In this document: one piece after another, positions 7,647-15,391 of the stretch
Layout: the number at the start of each line of letters is the position of its first letter
How positions within the stretch are numbered: position 1 is the first letter of the stretch
Source: Cyanothece sp. BG0011
GTDB lineage: Bacteria; Cyanobacteriota; Cyanobacteriia; Cyanobacteriales; Microcystaceae
Assembly (NCBI RefSeq): GCF_003013815.1
Contig: NZ_PRLH01000055.1
Span: 1 to 39,450, forward strand
Direction: 5' to 3'
Length of the DNA stretch: 39,450 nt
Position numbers and translations under genes: made by a program
The notes under the pieces: model-generated
What the model was told of the DNA's origin: nothing
Databases searched by the model: none
The model's input: only the letters and a program-made list of their open reading frames with translations

Positions 7647-9794
7647 ATGCAAGAGTTTGACAAGTCAATATCTTTTGACGGACGGGATATTCGGCTAAAG
7701 CTAGGATTGTTAGCCCCCCAAGCTGGCGGGGCAGTCTTGATTCAGTCCGGGGATACGGCAGTTTTGGTGACAGCAACAACATCGAAAGGAAGAGAAGGCA
7801 TCGACTTTTTACCCTTGACCGTAGATTATGAAGAGAGACTTTATGCTGCAGGGCGTATCCCAGGGGGCTTTTTAAGACGGGAAGGCCGTCCCCCAGAACG
7901 GGCAATCCTCATTAGTCGTTTAATTGACCGTCCTTTACGGCCCCTATTTCCCAGTTGGTGGCGTAATGACATTCAAATCATTGCCACTACTCTCTCGATG
8001 GATGAAGAAGTTCCCCCCGACGTTTTAGCGGTGACAGGGGCTTCTATTGCTGTGATTCAGGCACAAATTCCGTTTTACGGTCCGATGGCCGCGGTGAGAG
8101 TGGGTTTAATAGGCGATGACTTTATTATTAATCCCACCTATCGAGAAGTCGAAAGTGGGGATCTCGATCTCGTGGTAGCAGGAAGTCCTGATGGTGTGGT
8201 CATGGTCGAAGCCGGGGCCAACCAATTGCCAGAGCAAGATATTATCGAAGCCATTGATTTTGGTTATGAAGCGGTGAGAGATTTAATCGGGGCCCAATAC
8301 GACATCATGGAAGAGTTGGGCATGGAAATCGCCAAAGCTGAACCGCCATCGGTGAATGAAGCCCTGGAAAAATTTATCAGTGATCGCGCTGCTGACTCTA
8401 TTAAAAAGGTTCTGGTTCAGTACGATCTCGGTAAAGCCGAACGGGATACAGCCCTCGATAATATCAAAGAAACGGCCATTGAAGAGGCGATCGCCGAACT
8501 CCCCGAAGATGATCCCATTAAAGTGACCACCAGCGAAGATCCCAAAGCGGTGGGCAATCTTTACAAAGGGTTAACTAAAAAGTTAATGCGATCGCAAATC
8601 GTCGACGAAGGCATTCGGGTGGATGGCCGTAAACTCGATGAAGTGCGCCCCATTTCCTGTCGGGTAGGACTCTTACCCCCAAGAGTACATGGTAGTGCCT
8701 TATTTACCAGAGGACTGACCCAGGTCTTTTCTCTAGCTACTTTAGGGACTCCAGGAGATGCCCAAGACTTGGGGGATGATCTCCACCCCGAAGACGAAAA
8801 ACGCTATCTCCATCACTACAATTTCCCTCCTTTTTCTGTGGGAGAAACGAAACCCCTGCGTTCCCCAGGCCGACGAGAAATCGGTCACGGGGCTTTAGCC
8901 GAACGGGCGATTCTTCCTGTTTTACCGCCCCAAGATGAGTTTCCCTATGTGGTTCGGGTGGTTTCAGAAGTGGTTTCTTCTAACGGTTCGACCTCAATGG
9001 GTTCAGTCTGTGGGTCCACTTTGGCTTTAATGGATGCTGGTGTTCCCATTACTAAACCCGTTAGTGGGGCTGCGATGGGACTGATTCGAGAAGGGAAAGA
9101 AGTTCGTATCCTCACCGATATTCAAGGCATTGAAGACTTTTTAGGGGATATGGACTTTAAAGTGGCCGGAACCGACACCGGTATCACGGCTTTACAAATG
9201 GATATGAAAATTACGGGACTATCAATGGATGTTGTGGCTAAAGCCATTGAACAAGCTTTACCAGCCCGTTTACATATCCTTGATAAAATGCTGGGGGCTA
9301 TTGACCAACCTCGCCCTGAACTCTCTCCTTTTGCCCCGCGTCTGTTGACAATGAAAATTGATCCAGAACAAATTGGCTTAGTCATTGGACCGGGTGGTAA
9401 AACCATCAAGAGTATCACTGAACAAACCGGTTCAAAAATTGATATTGCTGATGATGGAACAGTTACCATTGCTGCCATTCAAGCGAAAAAAGCAGAACGG
9501 GCCCGTGACCTCATTTTTAACATGACTCGTAAACTGAACGAAGGGGAGGTTTATTTAGGTCGTGTTACCCGTATTATTCCTATCGGGGCTTTTGTGGAAG
9601 TCTTACCAGGGAAAGAAGGTATGATCCATATTTCTCAATTGGCCGAAAGGCGTGTCGGTAAGGTAGAAGAAGAAGTCGCCGTCGGGGATGAAGTGGTGGT
9701 TAAGGTTCGTGAAATCGACAATAAAGGCCGTCTCAATTTAACTCGTTTGGGTATTCATCCCGATGAAGCGGCCGCCGTTCGCAAAACCTTCTAA
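7647..9794 (+). CDS. pnp: Polynucleotide phosphorylase (PNPase)
   Basis: 3'-to-5' phosphorolytic exoribonuclease that degrades mRNA and can add heteropolymeric tails, the main tailing enzyme in cyanobacteria. The 715-residue protein has the standard order: first RNase PH domain ([35 protein letters not shown]), helical linker, second RNase PH core ([18 protein letters not shown], then [20 protein letters not shown] and [20 protein letters not shown]), KH domain with GPGG at residues 581-584, and S1 domain from about 632 ([20 protein letters not shown]). It lacks the long acidic tail of some homologues. It is monocistronic, with a strong terminator at 9894-9917. The upstream DNA is the IS-like relic, so the promoter must lie within it or in 7550-7646. 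Confidence 0.98.
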   Translation: MQEFDKSISFDGRDIRLKLGLLAPQAGGAVLIQSGDTAVLVTATTSKGREGIDFLPLTVDYEERLYAAGRIPGGFLRREGRPPERAILISRLIDRPLRPLFPSWWRNDIQIIATTLSMDEEVPPDVLAVTGASIAVIQAQIPFYGPMAAVRVGLIGDDFIINPTYREVESGDLDLVVAGSPDGVVMVEAGANQLPEQDIIEAIDFGYEAVRDLIGAQYDIMEELGMEIAKAEPPSVNEALEKFISDRAADSIKKVLVQYDLGKAERDTALDNIKETAIEEAIAELPEDDPIKVTTSEDPKAVGNLYKGLTKKLMRSQIVDEGIRVDGRKLDEVRPISCRVGLLPPRVHGSALFTRGLTQVFSLATLGTPGDAQDLGDDLHPEDEKRYLHHYNFPPFSVGETKPLRSPGRREIGHGALAERAILPVLPPQDEFPYVVRVVSEVVSSNGSTSMGSVCGSTLALMDAGVPITKPVSGAAMGLIREGKEVRILTDIQGIEDFLGDMDFKVAGTDTGITALQMDMKITGLSMDVVAKAIEQALPARLHILDKMLGAIDQPRPELSPFAPRLLTMKIDPEQIGLVIGPGGKTIKSITEQTGSKIDIADDGTVTIAAIQAKKAERARDLIFNMTRKLNEGEVYLGRVTRIIPIGAFVEVLPGKEGMIHISQLAERRVGKVEEEVAVGDEVVVKVREIDNKGRLNLTRLGIHPDEAAAVRKTF

Positions 9795-9893
9795 CGACAG
9801 AAGTCCTAACTTCCCATCTTACTAGCTAAACATAGATTAGCCTTAGATAGGGAGACAATCCTTAGAAAGGATAAATAATAATCAGTAAAATGG

Positions 9894-9917
9894 AAACCTA
9901 GGTTAACCTAGGTTTTT
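9894..9917 (+). terminator. Rho-independent terminator after pnp
   Basis: AAACCTAGG (9894-9902), loop TTAA, CCTAGGTTT (9907-9915) running into TTTTT and more T after one G. A perfect 9-bp stem, 100 bases past the pnp stop. Confidence 0.85.
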
Positions 9918-9935
9918 GTTTTTCGGGTCAGTTCA

Positions 9936-10478
9936 ATGTTGAAAACGATATTAGGGATTATCAGTAGCACTATTTTTCTAAGTTCTCCTCTATTAGCCTT
10001 AACTACAGGGAATAATCTGACTCTATTTAATAAATCTCCCCGTTTGCTTGATACGGTGACGACATTAAGTCGTATTCGTGTTGAAGGGGCAACCTATTAC
10101 TTTACGGTTCACTTACCGACGGATGTGGGAGAATCGTTACAACAATTGACCCTTCAACAAACTCAAGGATTAGAAACAATTTATTTTTATTTAGATGATA
10201 CGATTGCTTTTGAAGGAAGACCGGTTAATAGAGATGGTCATTTAAACATTGCTAGAGTTAAAAGAAATCTCGATAATAATACCATTGCGGTGATTTTTGA
10301 TCCTCCCATTCCTCCAGGAAACACCTTTACCATTGCCATGAAACCTAAAAGTAATCCCGAACTTAGTGGGGATTATCAATTTGCGATTACTGCTTATCCG
10401 GCTGGGGAAAATGCCCAAGGTTTATATTTAGGGTTAGGTCGATTGAATTTTAATGCAAAAGGCGATCGCTTTCCCTAG
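9936..10478 (+). CDS. DUF2808 domain exported protein
   Basis: 180-residue protein with a clear signal peptide (about residues 1-22, LGIISSTIFLSSPLLAL, cut near there), then a DUF2808 domain. This family is almost confined to cyanobacteria, has no known activity and is predicted to be periplasmic or outer-membrane-linked. Recognisable family stretches are TYYFTVHLPTDVGESLQQLT, AFEGRP, and VIFDPPIPPGNTFTIAM with the later GDYQFAITAYPAGEN. No catalytic motif is seen. It starts 18 bases after the pnp terminator, so it needs its own promoter, which must overlap that region; no Shine-Dalgarno is visible. It ends in a HIP1 octamer (10461-10468) within the last codons. Confidence 0.88.
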   Translation: MLKTILGIISSTIFLSSPLLALTTGNNLTLFNKSPRLLDTVTTLSRIRVEGATYYFTVHLPTDVGESLQQLTLQQTQGLETIYFYLDDTIAFEGRPVNRDGHLNIARVKRNLDNNTIAVIFDPPIPPGNTFTIAMKPKSNPELSGDYQFAITAYPAGENAQGLYLGLGRLNFNAKGDRFP

Positions 10479-10510
10479 ATAATCTTCAAAACAGTATCAA
10501 TTAACTGTAA

Positions 10511-10533
10511 TAGCTTATAATGACGATAAGCTA
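10511..10533. repeat. Perfect 8-bp inverted repeat before the GT25 gene
   Basis: TAGCTTAT (10511-10518) and ATAAGCTA (10526-10533) with a 7-base spacer, 37 bases before the glycosyltransferase start. There is no T run, so an operator or mRNA hairpin is as likely as a terminator. Confidence 0.4.
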
Positions 10534-10569
10534 CTATAAACAATTAACTCATCTATTTTAAAAACTTCT

Positions 10570-11292
10570 ATGAAAGTAATTGATTATTTTGATAAAGCTT
10601 ACATTATTAACTTACCAGAAAGACAAGATAGACTCACAGCAATGAAACGAGAGTTAGAAAAAGCAGAAATGCCTATTGATTCTAATAAAGTTAATTTATT
10701 TTCTGCGATAAAACCTACAGAAGCTCAACCTTTTAAGACCATTGGACAAAAAGGATGTTTTTTAAGCCATTACACCATTCTCAAAGAAGCGAGAGATAAG
10801 AATCTTCAAAATGTTTTGATTATGGAAGACGATTTACAAATTGCTGAGGATTTTTATCAAAAGAGTGATATGCTTATTGAGCAACTCAAACAACATGATT
10901 GGGCATTTGTTTATTTTGGACATAGATTAGAGCAAGATAATATTAAAGAGGGTAATATAAAAATTCAGTTACAACCGTGTAAACTTCCCATAGTAACTGC
11001 TCACTTTTATGGTGTTAATGGAATAATACTCGATTCTTTAGTTAAGTTTCTTGAGGTGATTCAACAAAGACCACCTGGACATCCTGATGGTGGTCCTATG
11101 CACGTCGATGGTGCTTTTTCAACTTTCCGTAAACGAAATCCAGATTTACTAACTTTGGTATCTGTTCCCAATTTAGGATGGCAAAGGAGTTCACGGAGTG
11201 ATATTGCAAATCTGAAATGGTTTGATAAAACACCAATGTTGAGACAGATCGTTAATATAGGACGAATCATGAATAATAAACTTAAATCCTAA
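10570..11292 (+). CDS. Glycosyltransferase family 25 (LPS/surface glycan)
   Basis: 240-residue GT25 family member, related to LgtB/LpsA-type galactosyltransferases of lipooligosaccharide and to collagen galactosyltransferases. Seen directly: the N-terminal AYIINLPERQDRLTAMKREL, FSAIKP, the G-C-hxxSH block GQKGCFLSHYTILKEA that is diagnostic of GT25, and the acidic sugar-nucleotide/metal motif VLIMEDDLQIAEDF. The C-terminal part has GVNGIILDSLVKFLEVIQQR and HVDGAF, also typical. Donor and acceptor sugars cannot be predicted. It faces a pyruvyl transferase and rfbB on the other strand, suggesting a small surface-polysaccharide locus. Base use is AT-richer than pnp next door, as is usual for glycan genes. 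Confidence 0.88.
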   Translation: MKVIDYFDKAYIINLPERQDRLTAMKRELEKAEMPIDSNKVNLFSAIKPTEAQPFKTIGQKGCFLSHYTILKEARDKNLQNVLIMEDDLQIAEDFYQKSDMLIEQLKQHDWAFVYFGHRLEQDNIKEGNIKIQLQPCKLPIVTAHFYGVNGIILDSLVKFLEVIQQRPPGHPDGGPMHVDGAFSTFRKRNPDLLTLVSVPNLGWQRSSRSDIANLKWFDKTPMLRQIVNIGRIMNNKLKS

Positions 11293-11416
11293 AAGTAGCA
11301 ATCAGGACTTTATTCGAGACATGATCACAGAAAAACATCCTACTGTTAGTCCACTAATAAACCTCATAATCTAAGTTAAGGTAATCCTATCTAGGATAAG
11401 CTATTAACATAATTAA

Positions 11417-12244
11417 TTAAAACCTCTTGTTTTTCCATAAGCATACTGATTTTTTCATCAAGTTTTTTCTATCAGTTAGTATATAATCTCTAGGTTTTTC
11501 CGTGATGCCCAACATAGAAAAGTGGTCATGCCATTTGAACCCCCATCGTCTTCCAAGAGGCTTCCAAGGAATCCCATAAGCATCAGCAAGAATTGCTGCA
11601 TGAAGTGATTCTGTTTCTATTTTCTCACAAGACCATAATTTTCTTAACCAGGGAAGAATACCCTCATCAGTTCTAGTGGAAAAAATATCACTAAATTGAA
11701 AATGCCGTAAAGACCTAAAACTGTTGATAAATTGAAACTTGACTGCTTGTGATGTTGATGACTCATTATAAAAGGATTTATGATTATCTAATCCATAACT
11801 CCACCTATATATCCTAGCTGACTTTCCTGGTACAGCAGATACATCCCGACTAATATATTTCGGCAAAAGAATGCCAGGATCAGCTACACCATACATTTCA
11901 TCTAATCCATACGCCTTACAAGTAGCACTACCTCTAACACAAATCACTTTGCTTTTTTCTGGAATAGGTGTTACTTTTCCATATTGATAACCTGACCCAA
12001 ATACAATTAAAGGGAGGTCAAGTTCGTTCGATTTCATACAAGATGAACGTATTCCTAATAATGAGCCAATTCCTAATAATATATAATGAGGATTTTCAAT
12101 CTGCAAACTCAATGCAGAAAAAAGTTTTGGCAAGAGAAAAACATTTAATGGTTCATCTCCAAGGTTTTGATGTCCAGCTATATTTTTTTTTGATGAGTTA
12201 AATGATGTAGATAAAAACCATCTTGGTGCTACTCGATTCCACAT
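11417..12244 (-). CDS. Polysaccharide pyruvyl transferase family protein
   Basis: 275 residues of the ExoV/CsaB-like family that puts ketal-linked pyruvate from phosphoenolpyruvate on surface sugars. Visible family signs: an N-terminal NLGDEPLN (the usual N-x-GD block), ILLGIGSLLG, IVFGSGYQYG, ICVRGSATCKAYGL (the R-G-x-S/A-T block), GVADPGILLPKY, and near the end IETESLHAAILADAYGIPW, the conserved S-x-H-x-x-I-x-A histidine region. It is shorter than CsaB but matches ExoV-like members. AGGAG-like GGAGAG precedes ATG 12244. It lies 71 bases after rfbB on the same strand and is probably co-transcribed with it. It acts on a cell-surface or exopolysaccharide; the sugar is unknown. Confidence 0.85.
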   Translation of the reverse strand: MWNRVAPRWFLSTSFNSSKKNIAGHQNLGDEPLNVFLLPKLFSALSLQIENPHYILLGIGSLLGIRSSCMKSNELDLPLIVFGSGYQYGKVTPIPEKSKVICVRGSATCKAYGLDEMYGVADPGILLPKYISRDVSAVPGKSARIYRWSYGLDNHKSFYNESSTSQAVKFQFINSFRSLRHFQFSDIFSTRTDEGILPWLRKLWSCEKIETESLHAAILADAYGIPWKPLGRRWGFKWHDHFSMLGITEKPRDYILTDRKNLMKKSVCLWKNKRF

Positions 12245-12315
12245 AACAAATCTCTCCAGTATCTTTTATTCACATTTTATAGCAAATCTGCAACAATTAG
12301 TAATTATTCAAATCT

Positions 12316-13392
12316 CTAACCATAGACTTTTTGATAATAGTCTTGATACTCTTTTGATAGTAAAGGTTGCCACCAATCTTGATGATTCAGATACCATTTA
12401 ATGGTTTTTCTTAAGCCATTTTCTACGGTTTCTTGGGGTTTCCAGCCTAATTCTGTTTTGATTTTTGTCGCATCAATAGCATAACGGCGATCGTGTCCAG
12501 GTCGATCTTTTACAAAAGTAATTAACTCTTTTGCCGGTTTAACCGGTAAGTCTGGGGCTAACTCATCCATTAGATTACATAACAGGGTGACTAAGTCAAT
12601 ATTTTTAACTTCATTATTGCCCCCGATATTATAAGTTTCTCCTGGTTTTCCTTTATTAATAACGGTTTCTAATGCTGAACAATGATCCCCTACATATAAC
12701 CAATCTCTAATATTTTGGCCATCTCCATATACAGGTAAGGGTTTACCTAATAAAATATTAATACACATCAAGGGGATTAGTTTTTCAGGAAAGTGATAAG
12801 GTCCATAATTATTAGAGCAATTAGTGATGATTGTTGGTACATTATAAGTATGAAAATAAGCTCTTGCTAGGTGATCACTCCCTGCTTTTGAGGCAGAATA
12901 AGGACTATTAGGTGCATAAGGCGTTGTTTCTGCAAAAGCGGGATCATCGGCTTCTAAACTACCATAAACTTCATCGGTAGAGACATGGAGAAAACGATAA
13001 TCTTCTGGCTTTCCTTGCTCATTCCAATAGTGACGAAAACTCTCTAATAAAGTAAAGGTTCCAATGACATTGGTTTGAATAAAAGCATCAGGGCCAAGAA
13101 TAGAACGATCAACATGAGATTCAGCGGCAAAATGAGCGACTGTGGTGATATTTTCTTCTTTCAAGAGGTTATCAATTAAAGGGCGATCGCAAATATCTCC
13201 TTGAATAAATTTAAAGTTTTGTCTATCTTCTAAATCCGCTAAATTTTGACGATTTCCAGCATAAGTCAAAGCATCTAAAACAATTACGTTATCATCAGGA
13301 TAATGATTAGACCAATGATGTACAAAGTTGGAACCAATAAAACCGGCACCACCAGTGATTAAAATACTTTTTTTTTCTTTAGATAAGGACAT
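12316..13392 (-). CDS. rfbB: dTDP-glucose 4,6-dehydratase
   Basis: Short-chain dehydrogenase-type enzyme that turns dTDP-glucose into dTDP-4-keto-6-deoxyglucose, step two of dTDP-rhamnose synthesis, using bound NAD. The 358-residue protein has the nucleotide loop [18 protein letters not shown] at the N-terminus, [13 protein letters not shown], the catalytic STDEVYGSL with Asp-Glu, YxxxK as [32 protein letters not shown] and the sugar-binding [19 protein letters not shown]. All are hallmarks of RmlB. Length is standard. rfbA, rfbC and rfbD are not adjacent, so the remaining steps are coded elsewhere. The intact Uma2 gene ends 15 bases upstream, and the pyruvyl transferase follows downstream. 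Confidence 0.96.
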   Translation of the reverse strand: MSLSKEKKSILITGGAGFIGSNFVHHWSNHYPDDNVIVLDALTYAGNRQNLADLEDRQNFKFIQGDICDRPLIDNLLKEENITTVAHFAAESHVDRSILGPDAFIQTNVIGTFTLLESFRHYWNEQGKPEDYRFLHVSTDEVYGSLEADDPAFAETTPYAPNSPYSASKAGSDHLARAYFHTYNVPTIITNCSNNYGPYHFPEKLIPLMCINILLGKPLPVYGDGQNIRDWLYVGDHCSALETVINKGKPGETYNIGGNNEVKNIDLVTLLCNLMDELAPDLPVKPAKELITFVKDRPGHDRRYAIDATKIKTELGWKPQETVENGLRKTIKWYLNHQDWWQPLLSKEYQDYYQKVYG

Positions 13393-13407
13393 AAGCTAAT
13401 AATTTAA

Positions 13408-14010
13408 TTACCAAATTTTATCCATTTTCAACCTAAAGCCTGGCAAAATAGGATCACCGCTCAAGGTTGTTGGATTCTCTAAACATTTTACTGTTGTTTG
13501 GGGACGATATATATGGACTTGGCGATTTTTGCGATCAATGAGCCAGCCTAATTTTACGCCATTATCGATATATTCTTGTAGTTTATCTTGAAGGGATTGC
13601 AGTTGATCGCTAGGGGAGCGTATTTCTACGATAAAATCAGGACAAATGGGAGCAAATCTAATTTTCTGGTCTTCTGTGAGAGAATTCCATTTTTTCAATG
13701 TCATCCAAGCTGCATCAGGAGAACGATCTGCCCCATTGGGTAATTTAAACCCTGTAGACGAATCAAAACCAATTCCTGAACCGTCTTCGTCTGTCCTGTT
13801 AGCAAGTTGCTGAATCAGTTTAAAGTTACGATTCCCTGTTTCTGAACCTGTGGGGGGCATAACAATTAATTCTCCTTTGGCGTTGCGTTCGAGGCGATAA
13901 TCTCGGTTTAATTGACATAACGCAAAGAATTGTTCATCTGTCATTGCGATCGCTGGTGAAAGTTGCAAAACCAAAGGTATATTTTCGGTTGATAAAGTAG
14001 GAGAAATCAT
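13408..14010 (-). CDS. Uma2 family (DUF820) putative endonuclease
   Basis: 200-residue protein of the Uma2 group, a PD-(D/E)XK-like fold found in dozens of copies per cyanobacterial genome and of unknown physiological role. Seen: MTDEQFFALCQLNRDYRLER, then GELIVMPPTGSETGNRN, GFKLPNGADRSPDAAWMTLK (the catalytic SPDA Asp), CPDFIVEIRSPSDQLQSLQ with the Glu-x-x-Ser pair, KLQEYIDNGVKLGWLID and PGFRLKMDKIW at the end. All core residues are present, unlike the broken copy at 4693-5116. It ends 15 bases before rfbB on the same strand. No Shine-Dalgarno precedes ATG 14010; the in-frame ATG of MTDEQ is an alternative. Confidence 0.9.
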   Translation of the reverse strand: MISPTLSTENIPLVLQLSPAIAMTDEQFFALCQLNRDYRLERNAKGELIVMPPTGSETGNRNFKLIQQLANRTDEDGSGIGFDSSTGFKLPNGADRSPDAAWMTLKKWNSLTEDQKIRFAPICPDFIVEIRSPSDQLQSLQDKLQEYIDNGVKLGWLIDRKNRQVHIYRPQTTVKCLENPTTLSGDPILPGFRLKMDKIW

Positions 14011-14207
14011 CTGTTACAAGATTAGGGAAGGCTTCATTAGAGGAACATATTGATAAACGGTTTGATCAAGTTGATAAGCGTATTGATCGGGTTGATGCAC
14101 GTTTAGATCGTATTGAACATCAATTTAACCGACTTCAGGGTAAATTAGAGGTCATTCTTGATGCAATTACAGGAATTAATGACTTGCCTGAAGATGATAC
14201 TTCATAA
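14001..14207 (+). pseudogene. Orphan coiled-coil remnant without a start codon
   Basis: The plus strand is open from 14001 to TAA 14205-14207 but has no ATG, GTG or TTG in frame. From about 14040 it encodes a heptad coiled coil (HIDKRFDQVDKRIDRVDARL, then DRIEHQFNRLQGKLEVIL) and a short tail ending DDTS. Such peptides usually form the C-terminus of small cyanobacterial proteins, so this is probably the 3' end of a lost gene. It abuts the divergent Uma2 start. The rest of the gap, 14208-14329, shows only AT-rich DNA before the next ribosome site. Confidence 0.6.
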
Positions 14208-14330
14208 TATGAAGGAGAATTAATTTATGTTATTGATCTTAATAAAGCATGAATATTTATAAACTCTATTAGGTTTAAGTTATTTTAAAGAATAAGATAA
14301 GTATTAGGGATGATTTGTGTTAAATCACTA

Positions 14331-14336
14331 AGGAGG
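14331..14336 (+). promoter_or_regulatory. Strong ribosome binding site for the 84-residue protein
   Basis: AGGAGG five bases before ATG 14342, unusually strong for this window, supporting that the short frame is translated. Confidence 0.6.
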
Positions 14337-14341
14337 GATAA

Positions 14342-14596
14342 ATGGCACGAAAAAGGAAAGCAAAGGAGAATGACTTTATTGTATCTTTTGTTTTAATTGC
14401 TTTATTTTGGCCAATTTTGTTGTTTTTTTGGATTGTTAAGATTATTTGGAAAGCCTGGCAGACTAGACCCTGTGAAATGTGTGGAAATCAAATTAGAAAA
14501 ATAGCTTACAATTGGGTCATAGATGGAAAACGCAAAAGAGTCTGTCCTCATTGTAACCAAAGATTAGAAAGAGAACAGAGTCGTAGAGCTTTTTGA
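14342..14596 (+). CDS. Small membrane protein with a zinc ribbon, unknown function
   Basis: 84 residues. Basic N-terminus (ARKRKAKEND), then one long transmembrane helix (about residues 12-37, FIVSFVLIALFWPILLFFWI), then a cytoplasmic-side zinc-ribbon-like domain with two knuckles, CEMC (46-49) and CPHC (70-73 region), and a basic end (RLEREQSRRAF). The start is secured by AGGAGG just upstream. I do not recognise a named family. Topology by the positive-inside rule puts the ribbon, rich in Lys and Arg, in the cytoplasm. It has no evident operon partner; the toxin-antitoxin pair begins 50 bases later. Confidence 0.7.
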   Translation: MARKRKAKENDFIVSFVLIALFWPILLFFWIVKIIWKAWQTRPCEMCGNQIRKIAYNWVIDGKRKRVCPHCNQRLEREQSRRAF

Positions 14597-14645
14597 TGAA
14601 ATACTTGATAGAATTATAATTAGTCCCAAATAATGAAAACAAAAA

Positions 14646-14912
14646 ATGAAGTCGTTTCCCATTCGCTTACAACAAGATGGGACTATCGCTGTCCCTAAAC
14701 TTATTCAAGATAAACTTAATCTTCATGAAGGGGATTGGTTAAATTTATTGGAAATTGAGGATGTAATTATATTAACTTCAAAACAACCTAAAGTTCCTCA
14801 ATTAACTGAACAAATTACTGCTATTCGAGAAGAAGAAAAAATCAGTTTAGAGGAGTTATTAGAAGGATTAGAAAATGAAAGAAAAATTATATATAAAGAA
14901 AAATATGAATAA
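14646..14912 (+). CDS. AbrB/MazE-type antitoxin
   Basis: 88 residues. The N-terminal half has the swapped-hairpin AbrB/SpoVT pattern: FPIRLQQDGTIAVPKLIQDK, then LNLHEGDWLNLLEIEDVIIL, which binds DNA as a dimer. The charged C-terminal tail (ITAIREEEKISLEELLEGLE) is the usual toxin-neutralising segment. Its stop overlaps the start of the PIN gene (TAATG at 14910-14914), the tight coupling normal for a type II toxin-antitoxin operon. By analogy the antitoxin would repress its own promoter in the 14597-14645 gap; no palindrome is obvious there. Confidence 0.82.
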   Translation: MKSFPIRLQQDGTIAVPKLIQDKLNLHEGDWLNLLEIEDVIILTSKQPKVPQLTEQITAIREEEKISLEELLEGLENERKIIYKEKYE

Positions 14913-15349
14913 TGAAATTAATTTTTGCTGATTCTAGTATCTTAATTGCAGGGTCTGCATCTTCAACTGGTGCGAGTCGAGTTGTATTAACAATGGCAGA
15001 AATAGGTTTATTTAAGTTATTAGTTTCAGAGCAAGTTTTAGAAGAATGTCAGAGAAATATTAACAAAAAACTTCCTAAAGCTATGCCTGTGTTTAATGAG
15101 ATTATTGATAACACAAATCTTGAGGTTTTACCTAATCCTTCTCTAGAAAAGTTTTCAGCTTACGTTGATATTATTGAACCTAAAGATGCACCTATTCTTG
15201 CTGCTGCTTTATTAGTTAAAGCCGATAGATTACTTAGTTTAAATACTAAGGATTTCACTCAAGAAGTTGCCCAAAAAACAGGGATTATAATTCAAACTCC
15301 CTCAGAGTTTATTCAAGATATTCGTTCTATTATTACTCAGGAATTATAG
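14912..15349 (+). CDS. PIN domain toxin (VapC-like ribonuclease)
   Basis: 145-residue PIN domain protein, a metal-dependent ribonuclease fold. Acidic residues expected in the active site are visible: Asp7 in LIFADSSILI, the Glu of VLEECQRNI, Asp in EPKDAPILAAALLVKADRLL and Asp in SLNTKDF. It belongs to the PIN subgroup often paired in cyanobacteria with an AbrB-like antitoxin, and here its ATG overlaps the antitoxin stop by one base. The likely target is a tRNA, rRNA or mRNA, not predictable. The frame is intact. A toxin role is inferred from the pairing; the PIN fold also occurs in non-toxin nucleases. Confidence 0.82.
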   Translation: MKLIFADSSILIAGSASSTGASRVVLTMAEIGLFKLLVSEQVLEECQRNINKKLPKAMPVFNEIIDNTNLEVLPNPSLEKFSAYVDIIEPKDAPILAAALLVKADRLLSLNTKDFTQEVAQKTGIIIQTPSEFIQDIRSIITQEL

Positions 15350-15391
15350 AATTATCGAGTTTATTTTTAAAATCATAAACTTTTGAGTTAT

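Noticed and set aside
7594-7905. 103-codon minus-strand frame over the start of pnp
   Set aside because: It is antisense to the conserved N-terminus of PNPase, has no ribosome site and resembles nothing.
9122-9478. 118-codon minus-strand frame inside pnp
   Set aside because: Shadow of the PNPase core and KH domain on the other strand; composition follows the pnp codon pattern.
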